From: Candidatus Omnitrophota bacterium
Lineage (GTDB): Bacteria; Omnitrophota; Gorgyraeia; Zapsychrales; Zapsychraceae
DNA: 39,630 bases
Reading direction: 5' to 3'
NCBI GenBank assembly: GCA_023247445.1
Contig: JAHFGL010000021.1
Coordinates: 1-39,630 of the forward strand
This document shows positions 9,301 through 17,819 of this stretch, in pieces. The stretch's first letter is position 1, and each line of letters starts with the position of its first letter. The notes under the pieces were generated by a model. The model saw only the letters and a program-made list of their open reading frames with translations, ran no database searches and had not been told where the DNA came from. The position numbers and the translations under genes are program-made.

Positions 9301-10170
9301 ATGCCTAAATATATTTTGATCCCATTAAGCCTGGGTTTATCATTCTTTTTGGTCTACACCTTTTTTACCTTCCCAAATAAATCCAATTTGCCGATTAAAG
9401 AAACGGTAGAAGATTTTACTTTGGCTGATCAACAAGGAGCACTGTATCAGCTATCTTCGTATGCAGGAAAGAAGGGGATTGTTTTAACTTCTTATGGTAT
9501 TGGTTGCCCCATCGCTCGATTTTCTGTTATTACACTTAAACAGCTGCGCGATCAATATGAGAAAGATGGGATTGCTTTTCTTCTTATTGATCCGGTTATG
9601 CAGGACAAAAAAGATGATATTATTGACGAATCCAAAGATTTTGGCATTGATATTCCTATTCTCATCGATGATTCTGGAGTCATTGCTAAATCCTTAAAGA
9701 TGGTCCGTACAGCTGAAACAATTTTAATTGATCCAAAAAATTGGACCATTGTGTATCGCGGTCCTGTAGATGATCATTTAGATTACGAAGTCCAACGAGA
9801 GAAGGCAAAAAACCATTATTTAAAATGGGCGATGGAATCTTTACTTAAACGAAGATCCGTGAAAATTTCTAAAGTTGAAGTTAAGGGTTGTCTTCTAAAC
9901 TTAGATTGGCATCTGTCAAAAGTTTCCTATCCGGACGATATTGTTCCAATCTTAGAAAAACGTTGCCTAGAATGCCACAACGCCAGAGGGGCAACGACAT
10001 TTATAGTGAACAACTATGAAGCGCTTTACGCCCATGCCGAGGGAATCAAAAAGGTGATTCGAACAAAACATCGGCCCATCCAGTGGAATGATATGACCGC
10101 AACAGAAATTAAGACATTAACGCAATGGTTAGAGAGTGGCATGCCTAAAGGCAGAGAGGTCAATCGTTAA
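9301..10170 (+). CDS. Redoxin / cytochrome c, copy 4, lacking the copper domain
   Basis: This 289-residue paralogue has an N-terminal anchor (about 4-22), the redoxin domain with a single cysteine in GIGCPIARFS, and the cytochrome segment with heme motif CLECH. It stops just after the cytochrome domain, so the PHM-like module of the other three copies is absent. The end is clean and in frame, not a frameshift remnant. The KRMPP segment that provides the heme methionine in copies 1-3 reads KHRPIQW here (H257), so the distal heme ligand has probably changed or been lost. It may be a partner or electron-transfer variant of its neighbours; that is inference. It is the only array member with a noticeable upstream gap and possible promoter. 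Confidence 0.83.
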   Translation: MPKYILIPLSLGLSFFLVYTFFTFPNKSNLPIKETVEDFTLADQQGALYQLSSYAGKKGIVLTSYGIGCPIARFSVITLKQLRDQYEKDGIAFLLIDPVMQDKKDDIIDESKDFGIDIPILIDDSGVIAKSLKMVRTAETILIDPKNWTIVYRGPVDDHLDYEVQREKAKNHYLKWAMESLLKRRSVKISKVEVKGCLLNLDWHLSKVSYPDDIVPILEKRCLECHNARGATTFIVNNYEALYAHAEGIKKVIRTKHRPIQWNDMTATEIKTLTQWLESGMPKGREVNR

Positions 10171-10174
10171 TATC

Positions 10175-10879
10175 ATGCCCGCACATCCAACCAATATTGA
10201 AATAAGCATCATTCTTCCGTGTCGCAATGAAGAAGAGTCTTTGGCCATTTGTTTACTCAACATTAAAGAAATCCTTCGTGAACAAAAGCTAACCGCAGAA
10301 ATTATTGTCTCGGATTCTTCCGATGATCAGTCGGCGACAATTGCCCGTCAACACAATGTCCTTTTGATTAAACATAATCAACGAGGTTATGGGCGAGCTT
10401 ATTTAGAAGGATTCAAAATAGCCACTGGAAAATTCTTATTCTTAGCTGATCCAGATGGCACGTATGATTTTAAAGAGATACCCCAATTTATTGATGCCTT
10501 ACAATCTGGCAATGATTTTGTTATTGGAAATCGTTTTGCAGGAGAAATTGCAAAGGGAGCGATGCCCTGGCATCATCAATACATTGGGAATCCGTTGTTT
10601 TCGTTTCTTGTACGATTTCTATTTAAAACAGAAATTCATGATGTTCATTGCGGGATGCGTGCCATTCGAAAAGAGGCTATCGATAAACTAAACTTAAAAA
10701 CAACAGGGATGGAATTTGCTTCTGAAATGGTGATAAAAGCCATCCAAAATGGTTTGAAAATTAAAGAGTTGCCGATTGATTATCACAAACGTTATGGCCA
10801 ATCAAAACTGCGTTCCTTTATCGATGGATTTAGACACTTAAAATTAATAATGACCAATTTAGTTTTTAAAGAGGAATGA
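10175..10879 (+). CDS. GT2 glycosyltransferase, polyprenyl-phosphate mannose/glucose synthase-like
   Basis: ATG 10175 is chosen over the in-frame GTG at 10136, which would overlap the upstream gene by 35 bases; GAGAGGT upstream can act as ribosome site. The 234-residue soluble GT-A fold protein has ISIILPCRNEEESL, the SDSSDDQS loop, the metal-binding ADPDGTYDF motif and HCGMRAI, all typical of DPM1-like enzymes. These transfer a hexose from a nucleotide sugar to a polyprenyl phosphate on the cytoplasmic face. There are no C-terminal helices, so it is the short DPM1 type. The two GT-C-like membrane proteins directly downstream are natural consumers of such lipid-linked donors. Confidence 0.87.
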   Translation: MPAHPTNIEISIILPCRNEEESLAICLLNIKEILREQKLTAEIIVSDSSDDQSATIARQHNVLLIKHNQRGYGRAYLEGFKIATGKFLFLADPDGTYDFKEIPQFIDALQSGNDFVIGNRFAGEIAKGAMPWHHQYIGNPLFSFLVRFLFKTEIHDVHCGMRAIRKEAIDKLNLKTTGMEFASEMVIKAIQNGLKIKELPIDYHKRYGQSKLRSFIDGFRHLKLIMTNLVFKEE

Positions 10880-12000
10880 ATCAAACAAATAAAATAACGG
10901 CTGCTATTGCTTGTTTTTATCTCATCTATATTTTTTTATTTCTCGCCAAATTCAATTTTAATCCCAGCGCCACGATCGAATTAACAACAACGCATGCCCA
11001 AGAGTATGGGAGGCCTTTGCCAACAAACCTTATCGTGCAACAAGAAGGCCATGGTCATGACGGGCAATATTATTACATGATCGCAACTGACCTAAGTCAT
11101 GAACATATTACCGTAAAAACTTTTCGTCATCAGCGCATCCTGTATCCTTTGTTGGCCAATTCTTTAGCCTTTGGACAAATAGCCCTGATCCCGTGGACCT
11201 TACTTATCATTAATTATGTGGCCACCCTTCTTGGAACATATATTTTGTTACTCATTTTGCAAAAGCATGGGGCGAATCTTAATCTGGCCTTTGTATGGGC
11301 GCTTAATGTTGGGTTCTTAAATAGCATTTTGCGTGACCTAACCGGCCCACTGATGTTTCTTTTTATTCTACTTTTTATATATTTTCATGAAAAACAAAAA
11401 CTTAAACTATCGAGCTTCTATTTAAGCTGTGCTCTGTTAACCAATGAGCTGACGTTATCGATTATTTTTCCCTTATTATTAAGTTTATCCATTCAAAAAG
11501 ATTACAAGAAAATTAAAATCTACTCTTGGCCGCTTATTGTTCTATTTATTTGGCAAAGCATTCTCTTCCTACGATTTGGCCATTTTCCGCTGGTGACAAG
11601 CGCTGGAATGCTTTGGCACTTTACCAGTATGGATTTTCTTGGTGTCATTAGTAAAATCGACATCATGCAAGGCCTTCGCAGCCTATATCATCAAATTCCT
11701 GGATTGCCTGTCTTTATTTTTTGTATCATCCAATGCTGGCTGTTAGTACAGCCCAACAATAAAAAAGAGGGGATTTATTTCTGGATTTTAGTAGGTCAGT
11801 TGATTTATATTTTCATGGTCAAAGTCTGGGTTGGTGATCTTGATCGATATGCGGTTGGATTATTTTTGTTTTCACTACTTTATTCAACACAGAAAAAAGA
11901 GGCGTATAATCTTTTTTTAATTATACTTATGTTCGTTATGTCGGCTCTTTATTTTATTGAGCGCATTATTTTCTTTAAAATTAACTACCTTATAAGCTGA
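10876..12000 (+). CDS. GT-C-like polytopic membrane protein, copy A
   Basis: The ATGA overlap with the GT2 stop implies coupled translation. The 374 residues form about nine to ten helices. After the first helix a periplasmic loop holds HDGQYYYMIA and, some 25 residues on, HQRILYPLLAN. This DGQ(F/Y)YY ... (Y/H)QRILYP pattern is shared by a broad set of GT-C-type, PMT-like membrane proteins of surface glycan loci, where a loop Asp is the catalytic candidate. I infer a polyprenyl-phosphate-sugar-dependent glycosyltransferase, but the acceptor is unknown and no characterised close relative is recognised. It is a tandem paralogue of the next gene. Confidence 0.68.
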   Translation: MNQTNKITAAIACFYLIYIFLFLAKFNFNPSATIELTTTHAQEYGRPLPTNLIVQQEGHGHDGQYYYMIATDLSHEHITVKTFRHQRILYPLLANSLAFGQIALIPWTLLIINYVATLLGTYILLLILQKHGANLNLAFVWALNVGFLNSILRDLTGPLMFLFILLFIYFHEKQKLKLSSFYLSCALLTNELTLSIIFPLLLSLSIQKDYKKIKIYSWPLIVLFIWQSILFLRFGHFPLVTSAGMLWHFTSMDFLGVISKIDIMQGLRSLYHQIPGLPVFIFCIIQCWLLVQPNNKKEGIYFWILVGQLIYIFMVKVWVGDLDRYAVGLFLFSLLYSTQKKEAYNLFLIILMFVMSALYFIERIIFFKINYLIS

Positions 12001-13139
12001 TGAAAAAGAAACGAAATAACATTCTCTGGGTTGTTGGAATTTTCTATTTAATCTATATTTTCTTATTTCTATCTAAATTCCAATTTAATCCAAGCGCAAC
12101 CATTGAATTGTCTGCCAATCACGTTACAAAATACAATGCCCCGCTACCACCAAATCTGGTTGTTGAAATCAACCGCGATGGTTATGACGGGCAGTTTTAC
12201 TACATGATTGCCGCTGATCCCTGGCATAAACATATTGCCGTAACAACTAACTGGTATCAACGGATTTTATATCCAACATTAGCCCATATTTTATCGTTGG
12301 GCAATAAAGCACTTATCCCAATTATTCTTCTGCTGATTAATTTTGTCTCAATCATTTTGGGAACTTATGTTCTCTTACTACTTCTAGAAAAATATAAAGC
12401 CAATTTAAATCTGGCCTATATTTTTGCCTTTAATGTCGGCATTCTTATTGCCATCATTCGTGATTTGCCCGAACCACTACTGTGCCTATTTATTGTTCTA
12501 ACGATTTACTACATGGAAAAGAAAGAGGATGGAATCGCCATTATTTACTTGGCCGCTGCCCTTTTAACAAAAGAGATCGCCATTCTATTTGCTGCCGCTT
12601 TATTATTCTATTTGCTATTAAAACGTGAATTTAAGCGGTTCTTGATCTATCTGGGACCTTTGTTGCTTTATAGTTTTTGGTTGCTATCACTTTTCCTACG
12701 ATTTGACAAAATCGCGCTAATGGAAAGCATCGAGCGAGGAGGGATCCCATTTTTAGGAATCGCTCAATATTTCTTATGGCTAAAATTCCCCAACGACCTA
12801 AATGAGCTCTACACTTATTATTCAGCTTTACCCGTGTTGATATTTGTAGTAATTCAATGTGTTCTTGTATTTAAACAGAAAGCAAAATATCATTCTTACT
12901 ACTGGCTAAGTTTGACACTTCAAATTCTATTTCTTATCAGCCTAACAAAACATGCCTACACAGAATTAATTGATGGTTTAGGCCGCCAAGCGGTTATTTT
13001 ATTTCTATTTTCAATCTTGTTTCATGTCGAAAATAATCAGCAATATAATCGATGGCTCTTGTGGCTGATGATACTTATGTCGACTGGCTATTTCATTACA
13101 AAAATAATTATCTTTAAACCGCAATATTTTATTACGTAA
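12000..13139 (+). CDS. GT-C-like polytopic membrane protein, copy B
   Basis: The ATG shares its first base with the preceding TGA (TGATG). The 379-residue protein is clearly paralogous to copy A: both begin with YLIYIFLFL(A/S)KF then FNPSATIEL, and share the loop motif, here YDGQFYYMIAADPWHK and YQRILYPTLAH. About ten predicted helices follow. Copy B keeps GYDGQ where copy A has GHDGQ. Same family and role as copy A, presumably with a different acceptor or linkage after duplication. Confidence 0.68.
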   Translation: MKKKRNNILWVVGIFYLIYIFLFLSKFQFNPSATIELSANHVTKYNAPLPPNLVVEINRDGYDGQFYYMIAADPWHKHIAVTTNWYQRILYPTLAHILSLGNKALIPIILLLINFVSIILGTYVLLLLLEKYKANLNLAYIFAFNVGILIAIIRDLPEPLLCLFIVLTIYYMEKKEDGIAIIYLAAALLTKEIAILFAAALLFYLLLKREFKRFLIYLGPLLLYSFWLLSLFLRFDKIALMESIERGGIPFLGIAQYFLWLKFPNDLNELYTYYSALPVLIFVVIQCVLVFKQKAKYHSYYWLSLTLQILFLISLTKHAYTELIDGLGRQAVILFLFSILFHVENNQQYNRWLLWLMILMSTGYFITKIIIFKPQYFIT

Positions 13140-14273
13140 ATGAAAATCGCGATCTTCCATAACGCGCTGGACAATATCGGAGGGGCAGAAATTGTTGGGC
13201 TGACGCTCGCCCGTGAGCTTAAGGCGGATATTTACTCAACCAATATTGATCACGATAAAATCCAAAAGATGGGTTTTAGTAATATCAATATAAAATCCAT
13301 TGGAAAGATTCCCTTAAATGCGCCACTGCGGCAACAAGCTGCGTTAGCTCGGTTCCGCCATCTTAATCTGGGGAAAAAATATGATTTCTATATCATTGAT
13401 GGTGATTGGGCTATCTCAGCGGCGGTCAACCATAAACCAAATCTATGGTATGTTCATTCACCCATTCGTGAAATTTGGGATCTGTATGAATATACGCGGC
13501 AACATTCAGTCCCTTTTGAACTTCGCTGGATTTTTGATGCTTGGGTAAGAATTAATCGGCACTTAAACCGTAAGTACGTTACTCACGTAAACCAATTAGC
13601 GTGTAATTCTTTAAACACACAGAATCGGGTAAAAACATATCTTGGACGCGAGGCAACGATCATTCATCCACCGATTGAAACGACAAAGTTTCACTACCAA
13701 AGAAATGGTGACTTTTGGTTAAGCGTTAATCGCTTGATCACCCACAAACGCGTTGACCTTCAACTTGAAGCCTTTCGCCAACTTCCCAATGAACGATTAA
13801 TGATTGTTGGAAGCTATGAGCAGTCTCGACATTTCAAACGTTATGCTGACTATATTAAAAACATGAAACCCAACAACGTGGAAATCCGAAGCTGGGTGAG
13901 CCACGCAGAGCTCATTGATCTTTACGCGAACTGCAAAGGATTTATCACAACCGCCAAAGATGAAGATTTTGGCATGACTGCTGTTGAAGCCATGGCCGCT
14001 GGTAAATCCGTCATTGCCGTAAACGAAGGTGGATACAGAGAAACTGTGATCGCTGGAAAAACGGGAGAGCTTATTGATCACATTGAAGTTCCAAAACTTA
14101 TCCAAGCTATCCAAAAAATAGGAAAAAATCCCGAAATCTACAAAAGCGCCTGTCTTGCCCAAGCGCAATATTTTGATACGAAAATTTTTATAACGGCCAT
14201 TCAAAATCTCATCGATAAAAAACCAGCACCATCATCTGCCATCAAATATAAGCCAACTGAAATTTATCGATGA
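13140..14273 (+). CDS. GT4 family glycosyltransferase (GT-B fold)
   Basis: The ATG directly abuts the upstream TAA. The 377-residue protein has the N-terminal NIGGAEIVGLTLARE acceptor-side motif, a central linker (IHPPIETTKF, SVNRLITHKRVDL) and the family C-terminal motif EDFGMTAVEAMAAGK with the E275-x7-E283 pair that binds the donor nucleotide sugar. Length and order are normal for cytoplasmic GT4 retaining transferases such as mannosyl or glucosyl transferases. It most likely extends the glycan on its lipid carrier at the inner face of the membrane. Sugar specificity cannot be assigned. Confidence 0.9.
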   Translation: MKIAIFHNALDNIGGAEIVGLTLARELKADIYSTNIDHDKIQKMGFSNINIKSIGKIPLNAPLRQQAALARFRHLNLGKKYDFYIIDGDWAISAAVNHKPNLWYVHSPIREIWDLYEYTRQHSVPFELRWIFDAWVRINRHLNRKYVTHVNQLACNSLNTQNRVKTYLGREATIIHPPIETTKFHYQRNGDFWLSVNRLITHKRVDLQLEAFRQLPNERLMIVGSYEQSRHFKRYADYIKNMKPNNVEIRSWVSHAELIDLYANCKGFITTAKDEDFGMTAVEAMAAGKSVIAVNEGGYRETVIAGKTGELIDHIEVPKLIQAIQKIGKNPEIYKSACLAQAQYFDTKIFITAIQNLIDKKPAPSSAIKYKPTEIYR

Positions 14274-15283
14274 TAAACACCTTATTAAAGTTTGGACAAA
14301 AATATCCTCGAACAACTGCTTTTATCTGGGGAATAGTTTTTTGTCTAATAATTATTCTTTTGGTAGAGTTTATCCTAAGGACTTTACATGCTTCACAATC
14401 TTATGAGGCCAGTTTCACTTATCCAGCGACTTATCATACCCGCGATCAATTTGGGATTCGAAAGGCCGCACCCGGGCAACATCACGTCATATTAAAGAAT
14501 AAAATAAGCAATGAAGTTATTTATGATGTCACCTATTCAATTAATCCAAATGGAAGCAGAGTAACGCCGATCAAGAATATAAGTAGCCGAGATAAATTTG
14601 TTTTATTTCTAGGATGTTCTTTTACGTATGGCGAAGGGGTGGAAGATAACCAAACACTGCCGTATTATCTGGGAAGTTATACCAAAGAATATCAGCCCTA
14701 TAATTTTGGCTTTCATGGCCATGGGCCGTTCGATATTCTAGCGCAACTTGAAAATATAGATTTTAAACATGAAATAAAAGAGCCTAACGGAATCGTCATT
14801 TACAGCTTTATCGATGATCATGTTGAAAGGATGTTAGGGAGCATTAAGGTGATGCAATGGAAAGTAGCTGATCCTTATTATCAACAGACCACTCTTGGCA
14901 AATTTAAACGCAAAGAGACTTTTCTAACAGGCCGGCCGCTAGAAACCATATTTTATTATGTCCTGTCAAAAAGTAAGCTCTTGCAGGCACTAAAGTTCAA
15001 TTGGCCTGGGGTTCATCAACCTCAAATCAAGCAAGCCGCAGAAAGCATCCGACAGATGAAAGATAAATTCTCTTTGAAATATCCACATTCTTCCTTTTAT
15101 GTTCTCTTATATCCCGGTGAATTTACTCAACATTTAATACCATTTTTAGATCAAATGAATATAAAATATTTGGATTACACGAAGGAACCTTTTGATTATC
15201 TCAACAAAAATGACCAGCATCCTTCAGCCATGGCTTATAAAAAAATCGCAACGAAGATCACAAGGGACCTCAACTTAAAATAA
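14270..15283 (+). CDS. SGNH/GDSL-like membrane-anchored protein
   Basis: ATGA overlap with the GT4 gene. The 337 residues begin with one membrane anchor (about 16-37), leaving an extracytoplasmic SGNH-like domain. Block I is FLGCSFTYGEGVEDN with candidate nucleophile S117, a GFHGHGPFD segment can supply the glycine/oxyanion region, and the C-terminal DQHPSAMAYKKIA gives D315 and H317 as the Asp/His pair. Such domains act as O-acetylesterases or, as in AlgJ/PatB-type proteins, as acetyltransferases working after an acyltransferase-3-like membrane protein. The acyltransferase at 807 is an obvious potential partner. Direction of the reaction is not decidable. Confidence 0.75.
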   Translation: MINTLLKFGQKYPRTTAFIWGIVFCLIIILLVEFILRTLHASQSYEASFTYPATYHTRDQFGIRKAAPGQHHVILKNKISNEVIYDVTYSINPNGSRVTPIKNISSRDKFVLFLGCSFTYGEGVEDNQTLPYYLGSYTKEYQPYNFGFHGHGPFDILAQLENIDFKHEIKEPNGIVIYSFIDDHVERMLGSIKVMQWKVADPYYQQTTLGKFKRKETFLTGRPLETIFYYVLSKSKLLQALKFNWPGVHQPQIKQAAESIRQMKDKFSLKYPHSSFYVLLYPGEFTQHLIPFLDQMNIKYLDYTKEPFDYLNKNDQHPSAMAYKKIATKITRDLNLK

Positions 15284-15284
15284 T

Positions 15285-16148
15285 ATGTCTGCTCCAAAAG
15301 TTTCGATAATAATTCCTGTTTATAATGGGGCCCCAACATTAGGGCAATGCCTGCAATCCGTCTTAAATCAAAGCAATCCTGCTTTTGAGGTTATTGTGGT
15401 TGATAATAATTCAATCGATCAAACGAAAGATATTGCGATAGAGTTTCAAAGCGACTATCCAAACATTCAGTATGTTTTTGAACCTTTACGCTCAAGGGGA
15501 GCGGCCCGTAACGCTGGCATCATTGCCGCCCATGGCGAAATTATTGTTATGACCGATAGCGATTGCATTGTGCCATACAACTGGATTGAATCTTTAATTG
15601 CTCCGATTGTAAACGAAGGAGAAACCATTGTGATGGGCCACGAATACGATTTAAATAAGAATTTCTGGTCAAAAAGTATTCAAGAAGCAAATCAAAGCTT
15701 CTTTGGAAAATATTTAAATGGAAACTATATTACCGTTTTGGATACAAAAAATTTTGCGATTACGACAGATACAATGAAACAATTTATGTTTAATCCCAGT
15801 GTCGGGAATATCGAAGATTTCGAACTTTCCATTCGCTTGCGGGACAAAGTCAAAATACGTTATATTCCATCCATTAAAGTAGGTCATTACCACAAAAATT
15901 CGCTCGTATCTTGGTTTAAGCTAAACTTTAACCGCGGATATTGGGCGGGGATTGTTTTTCATATGCACAAAGAAAAAGAATTCATTCATAACGATACAAT
16001 GTTTGAGAGTCGCAAGCTAACTAATCTCATTAAACTGCCATTTTGGATGGCATTGCAACTGCTTAAAAACCCTTCTAAGAAAATTGGTTTTATTTTTTTA
16101 ACCGAAATAAGCTGGCGCGCCGGTCTTTATTGGGGAAGAAAATGCTAA
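15285..16148 (+). CDS. GT2 family glycosyltransferase, copy A
   Basis: The ATG follows the upstream TAA by one base. The 287 residues are a GT-A fold: VSIIIPVYNGAPTLGQCL at the N-terminus, VDNNSIDQTKD, RGAARNAGI, and the metal-binding MTDSDCIVP (DxD). A later IEDFELSIRLRDK block fits the acidic catalytic region of inverting GT2 enzymes. A moderately hydrophobic C-terminal segment may associate with the membrane. It is a tandem paralogue of the next gene, sharing TDSDCIVPxNWIE, LDTKNFA and the GHxHxxSL segment. Acceptor and donor unknown. Confidence 0.88.
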   Translation: MSAPKVSIIIPVYNGAPTLGQCLQSVLNQSNPAFEVIVVDNNSIDQTKDIAIEFQSDYPNIQYVFEPLRSRGAARNAGIIAAHGEIIVMTDSDCIVPYNWIESLIAPIVNEGETIVMGHEYDLNKNFWSKSIQEANQSFFGKYLNGNYITVLDTKNFAITTDTMKQFMFNPSVGNIEDFELSIRLRDKVKIRYIPSIKVGHYHKNSLVSWFKLNFNRGYWAGIVFHMHKEKEFIHNDTMFESRKLTNLIKLPFWMALQLLKNPSKKIGFIFLTEISWRAGLYWGRKC

Positions 16149-16996
16149 TACCTAAAGTCTCAGTTATTATCCCAGTCTATAATGGGGCAAAATCACTCGA
16201 AGAATGTTTAAACTCTGTTCTTAAACAAACTTATCCGCCTTTTGAAGTCATTGTGGTTGACAATCATTCAACCGATGAAACTAAAGAACTCATCCATAAA
16301 CTCAAAGCAAAGAATTCAATTGTTCGATATGTCTTTGAATTTGATCGCGGTCGCGGGAACGCGCGCAACACAGGGATTGGTTGCGCTTGTGGTGATATTA
16401 TCGCCATGACCGACAGCGACTGTATTGTTCCCCAAAATTGGATTGAGGCCTTGATCAACCCAATAATCACTAAAAACGAATCAATCGTTATGGGAAGCGA
16501 ATATGACTTAACCAACACGATTTGGTCCAGTCAAATTCAGGCAACTCAAGACTCATTTAAAGAAATGCATAGGGAAGGGGAGCATATTAAGATTCTTGAT
16601 ACAAAAAATTTTGCGGCTCGGAGGGATGTGTTTGCTCAATTCTTGTTTGATCCAATAATGAAAAGCCTCGAAGATTACGAATTCTCGCTACAAATTAGAA
16701 ATAAAATTCGTATCTATTATCTTCCACGGCATCAAGTAGGGCATTGGCACCCTTCGTCACTACTGACAATCTTTAAACTAAATCTTAACCGCGCGTATTG
16801 GGCAAAAAAAATATATACCAAACATCAAAATTTGACATTTATCACGAGCGAACCGATGTTTCAAAGTTTTCGAGCCACCAGCGCATTTATCTTTCCGATC
16901 TGGATAACTTTTCAATTTCTTAAACGTCCACTTCTTAAAGCTTGGTTTAACTTAGCCTCTGAGTTAGGCTGGAGAATCGGACTTTTATTAGGTTAA
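16142..16996 (+). CDS. GT2 family glycosyltransferase, copy B
   Basis: ATG 16142 is used because GGGGAAG lies just upstream; the in-frame TTG at 16130 is less likely. It overlaps copy A by 7 bases. The 284-residue protein has the same motifs as copy A: VSVIIPVYNGAKSLEECL, VDNHSTDETKE, RGNARNTGI, MTDSDCIVP and EDYEFSLQIRNK. Divergence is high enough that the duplicates probably differ in specificity. It is followed immediately by the UbiA gene (TAA then ATG). Confidence 0.88.
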   Translation: MLIPKVSVIIPVYNGAKSLEECLNSVLKQTYPPFEVIVVDNHSTDETKELIHKLKAKNSIVRYVFEFDRGRGNARNTGIGCACGDIIAMTDSDCIVPQNWIEALINPIITKNESIVMGSEYDLTNTIWSSQIQATQDSFKEMHREGEHIKILDTKNFAARRDVFAQFLFDPIMKSLEDYEFSLQIRNKIRIYYLPRHQVGHWHPSSLLTIFKLNLNRAYWAKKIYTKHQNLTFITSEPMFQSFRATSAFIFPIWITFQFLKRPLLKAWFNLASELGWRIGLLLG

Positions 16997-17809
16997 ATGA
17001 GTCACCAAAGCATGATCAAAAGAATCTTAAATGTCCTCGAACTAATCCGCTACTGGCAATGGCAAGATAAAATCCAAACTGTCCTTATTGCCATTCTAAG
17101 CTTAATAATTTTTACTAATACATTGTCTTTACTCTGGAAGGAAATAATAATTTTCTTTTGCTATTTCTACGCTGCCTGTTCGTACGGATACTTAATAAAC
17201 CTATATTTTGATGAGCATGTTGATAAACAAGCCAAAAAATTTCCGCTATTAGATTTTTCGTCTTACTTTGTCAAAATCCTTATCGGCATAACTGGTATCT
17301 TGACTCTTTTTCTGCCATTTTTATTTCACAATGGCTCAATCATCCTTTTATCAATCATTATCTTTTTTATGGCAACCTTTTATTCTGCTCCGCCACTACG
17401 TTTTAAAAACCGTGACATCTGGGGGCTGGCCGTTGCGGCAATAACCCAAAGACTTCCATTCTTGTTTTTTGTTTTTCTCATCCCCGAGCATAAAACATTT
17501 ACCTTTTACTTATTTGGCTGGCTTCTTATTATTGGCTTTCTAATCGAACTCGCGCATCAAATTGATGATTATCATAATGATTTAAAGACCGGGATTAAAA
17601 CAGCGGGCGTTTCGTGGGGCATTAAAAAAACTAAAAAGATTATTTACGCTTTATTTATTATCTTAATTATTTACATGGCTATTCCACTTATTCAATTACT
17701 AACCACCCAGATCAATCAAAATATTTTCCTATCTTTAATTCTATTTATTTTCTCCATGGAGACAATTCGAACAACCATGGAAAGCATTGATCGCGCTTAT
17801 CGACGATAA
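16997..17809 (+). CDS. UbiA-family prenyltransferase
   Basis: This 270-residue protein with about eight helices carries both Asp-rich motifs of the UbiA superfamily: N68-x3-D72-x3-D76 (NLYFDEHVD) and D191-x3-D195 (DYHND), plus YSAPPLRFK between them. UbiA enzymes move a polyprenyl chain from its diphosphate onto a ring or sugar-phosphate acceptor. Relatives make quinones, ether lipids or decaprenylphosphoryl-ribose. Nothing in the sequence picks one of these. The neighbours (glycosyltransferases, a geranylgeranyl-reductase-like enzyme, Wzm/Wzt) favour making or modifying a lipid or lipid-linked sugar over quinone synthesis; that is inference. Confidence 0.85.
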   Translation: MSHQSMIKRILNVLELIRYWQWQDKIQTVLIAILSLIIFTNTLSLLWKEIIIFFCYFYAACSYGYLINLYFDEHVDKQAKKFPLLDFSSYFVKILIGITGILTLFLPFLFHNGSIILLSIIIFFMATFYSAPPLRFKNRDIWGLAVAAITQRLPFLFFVFLIPEHKTFTFYLFGWLLIIGFLIELAHQIDDYHNDLKTGIKTAGVSWGIKKTKKIIYALFIILIIYMAIPLIQLLTTQINQNIFLSLILFIFSMETIRTTMESIDRAYRR

Positions 17810-17819
17810 ATTTCCAGCT

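Noticed and set aside
13797-14204. 135-codon - strand open frame inside the GT4 gene
   Set aside because: Complete overlap with the GT4 C-terminal domain and no family features.
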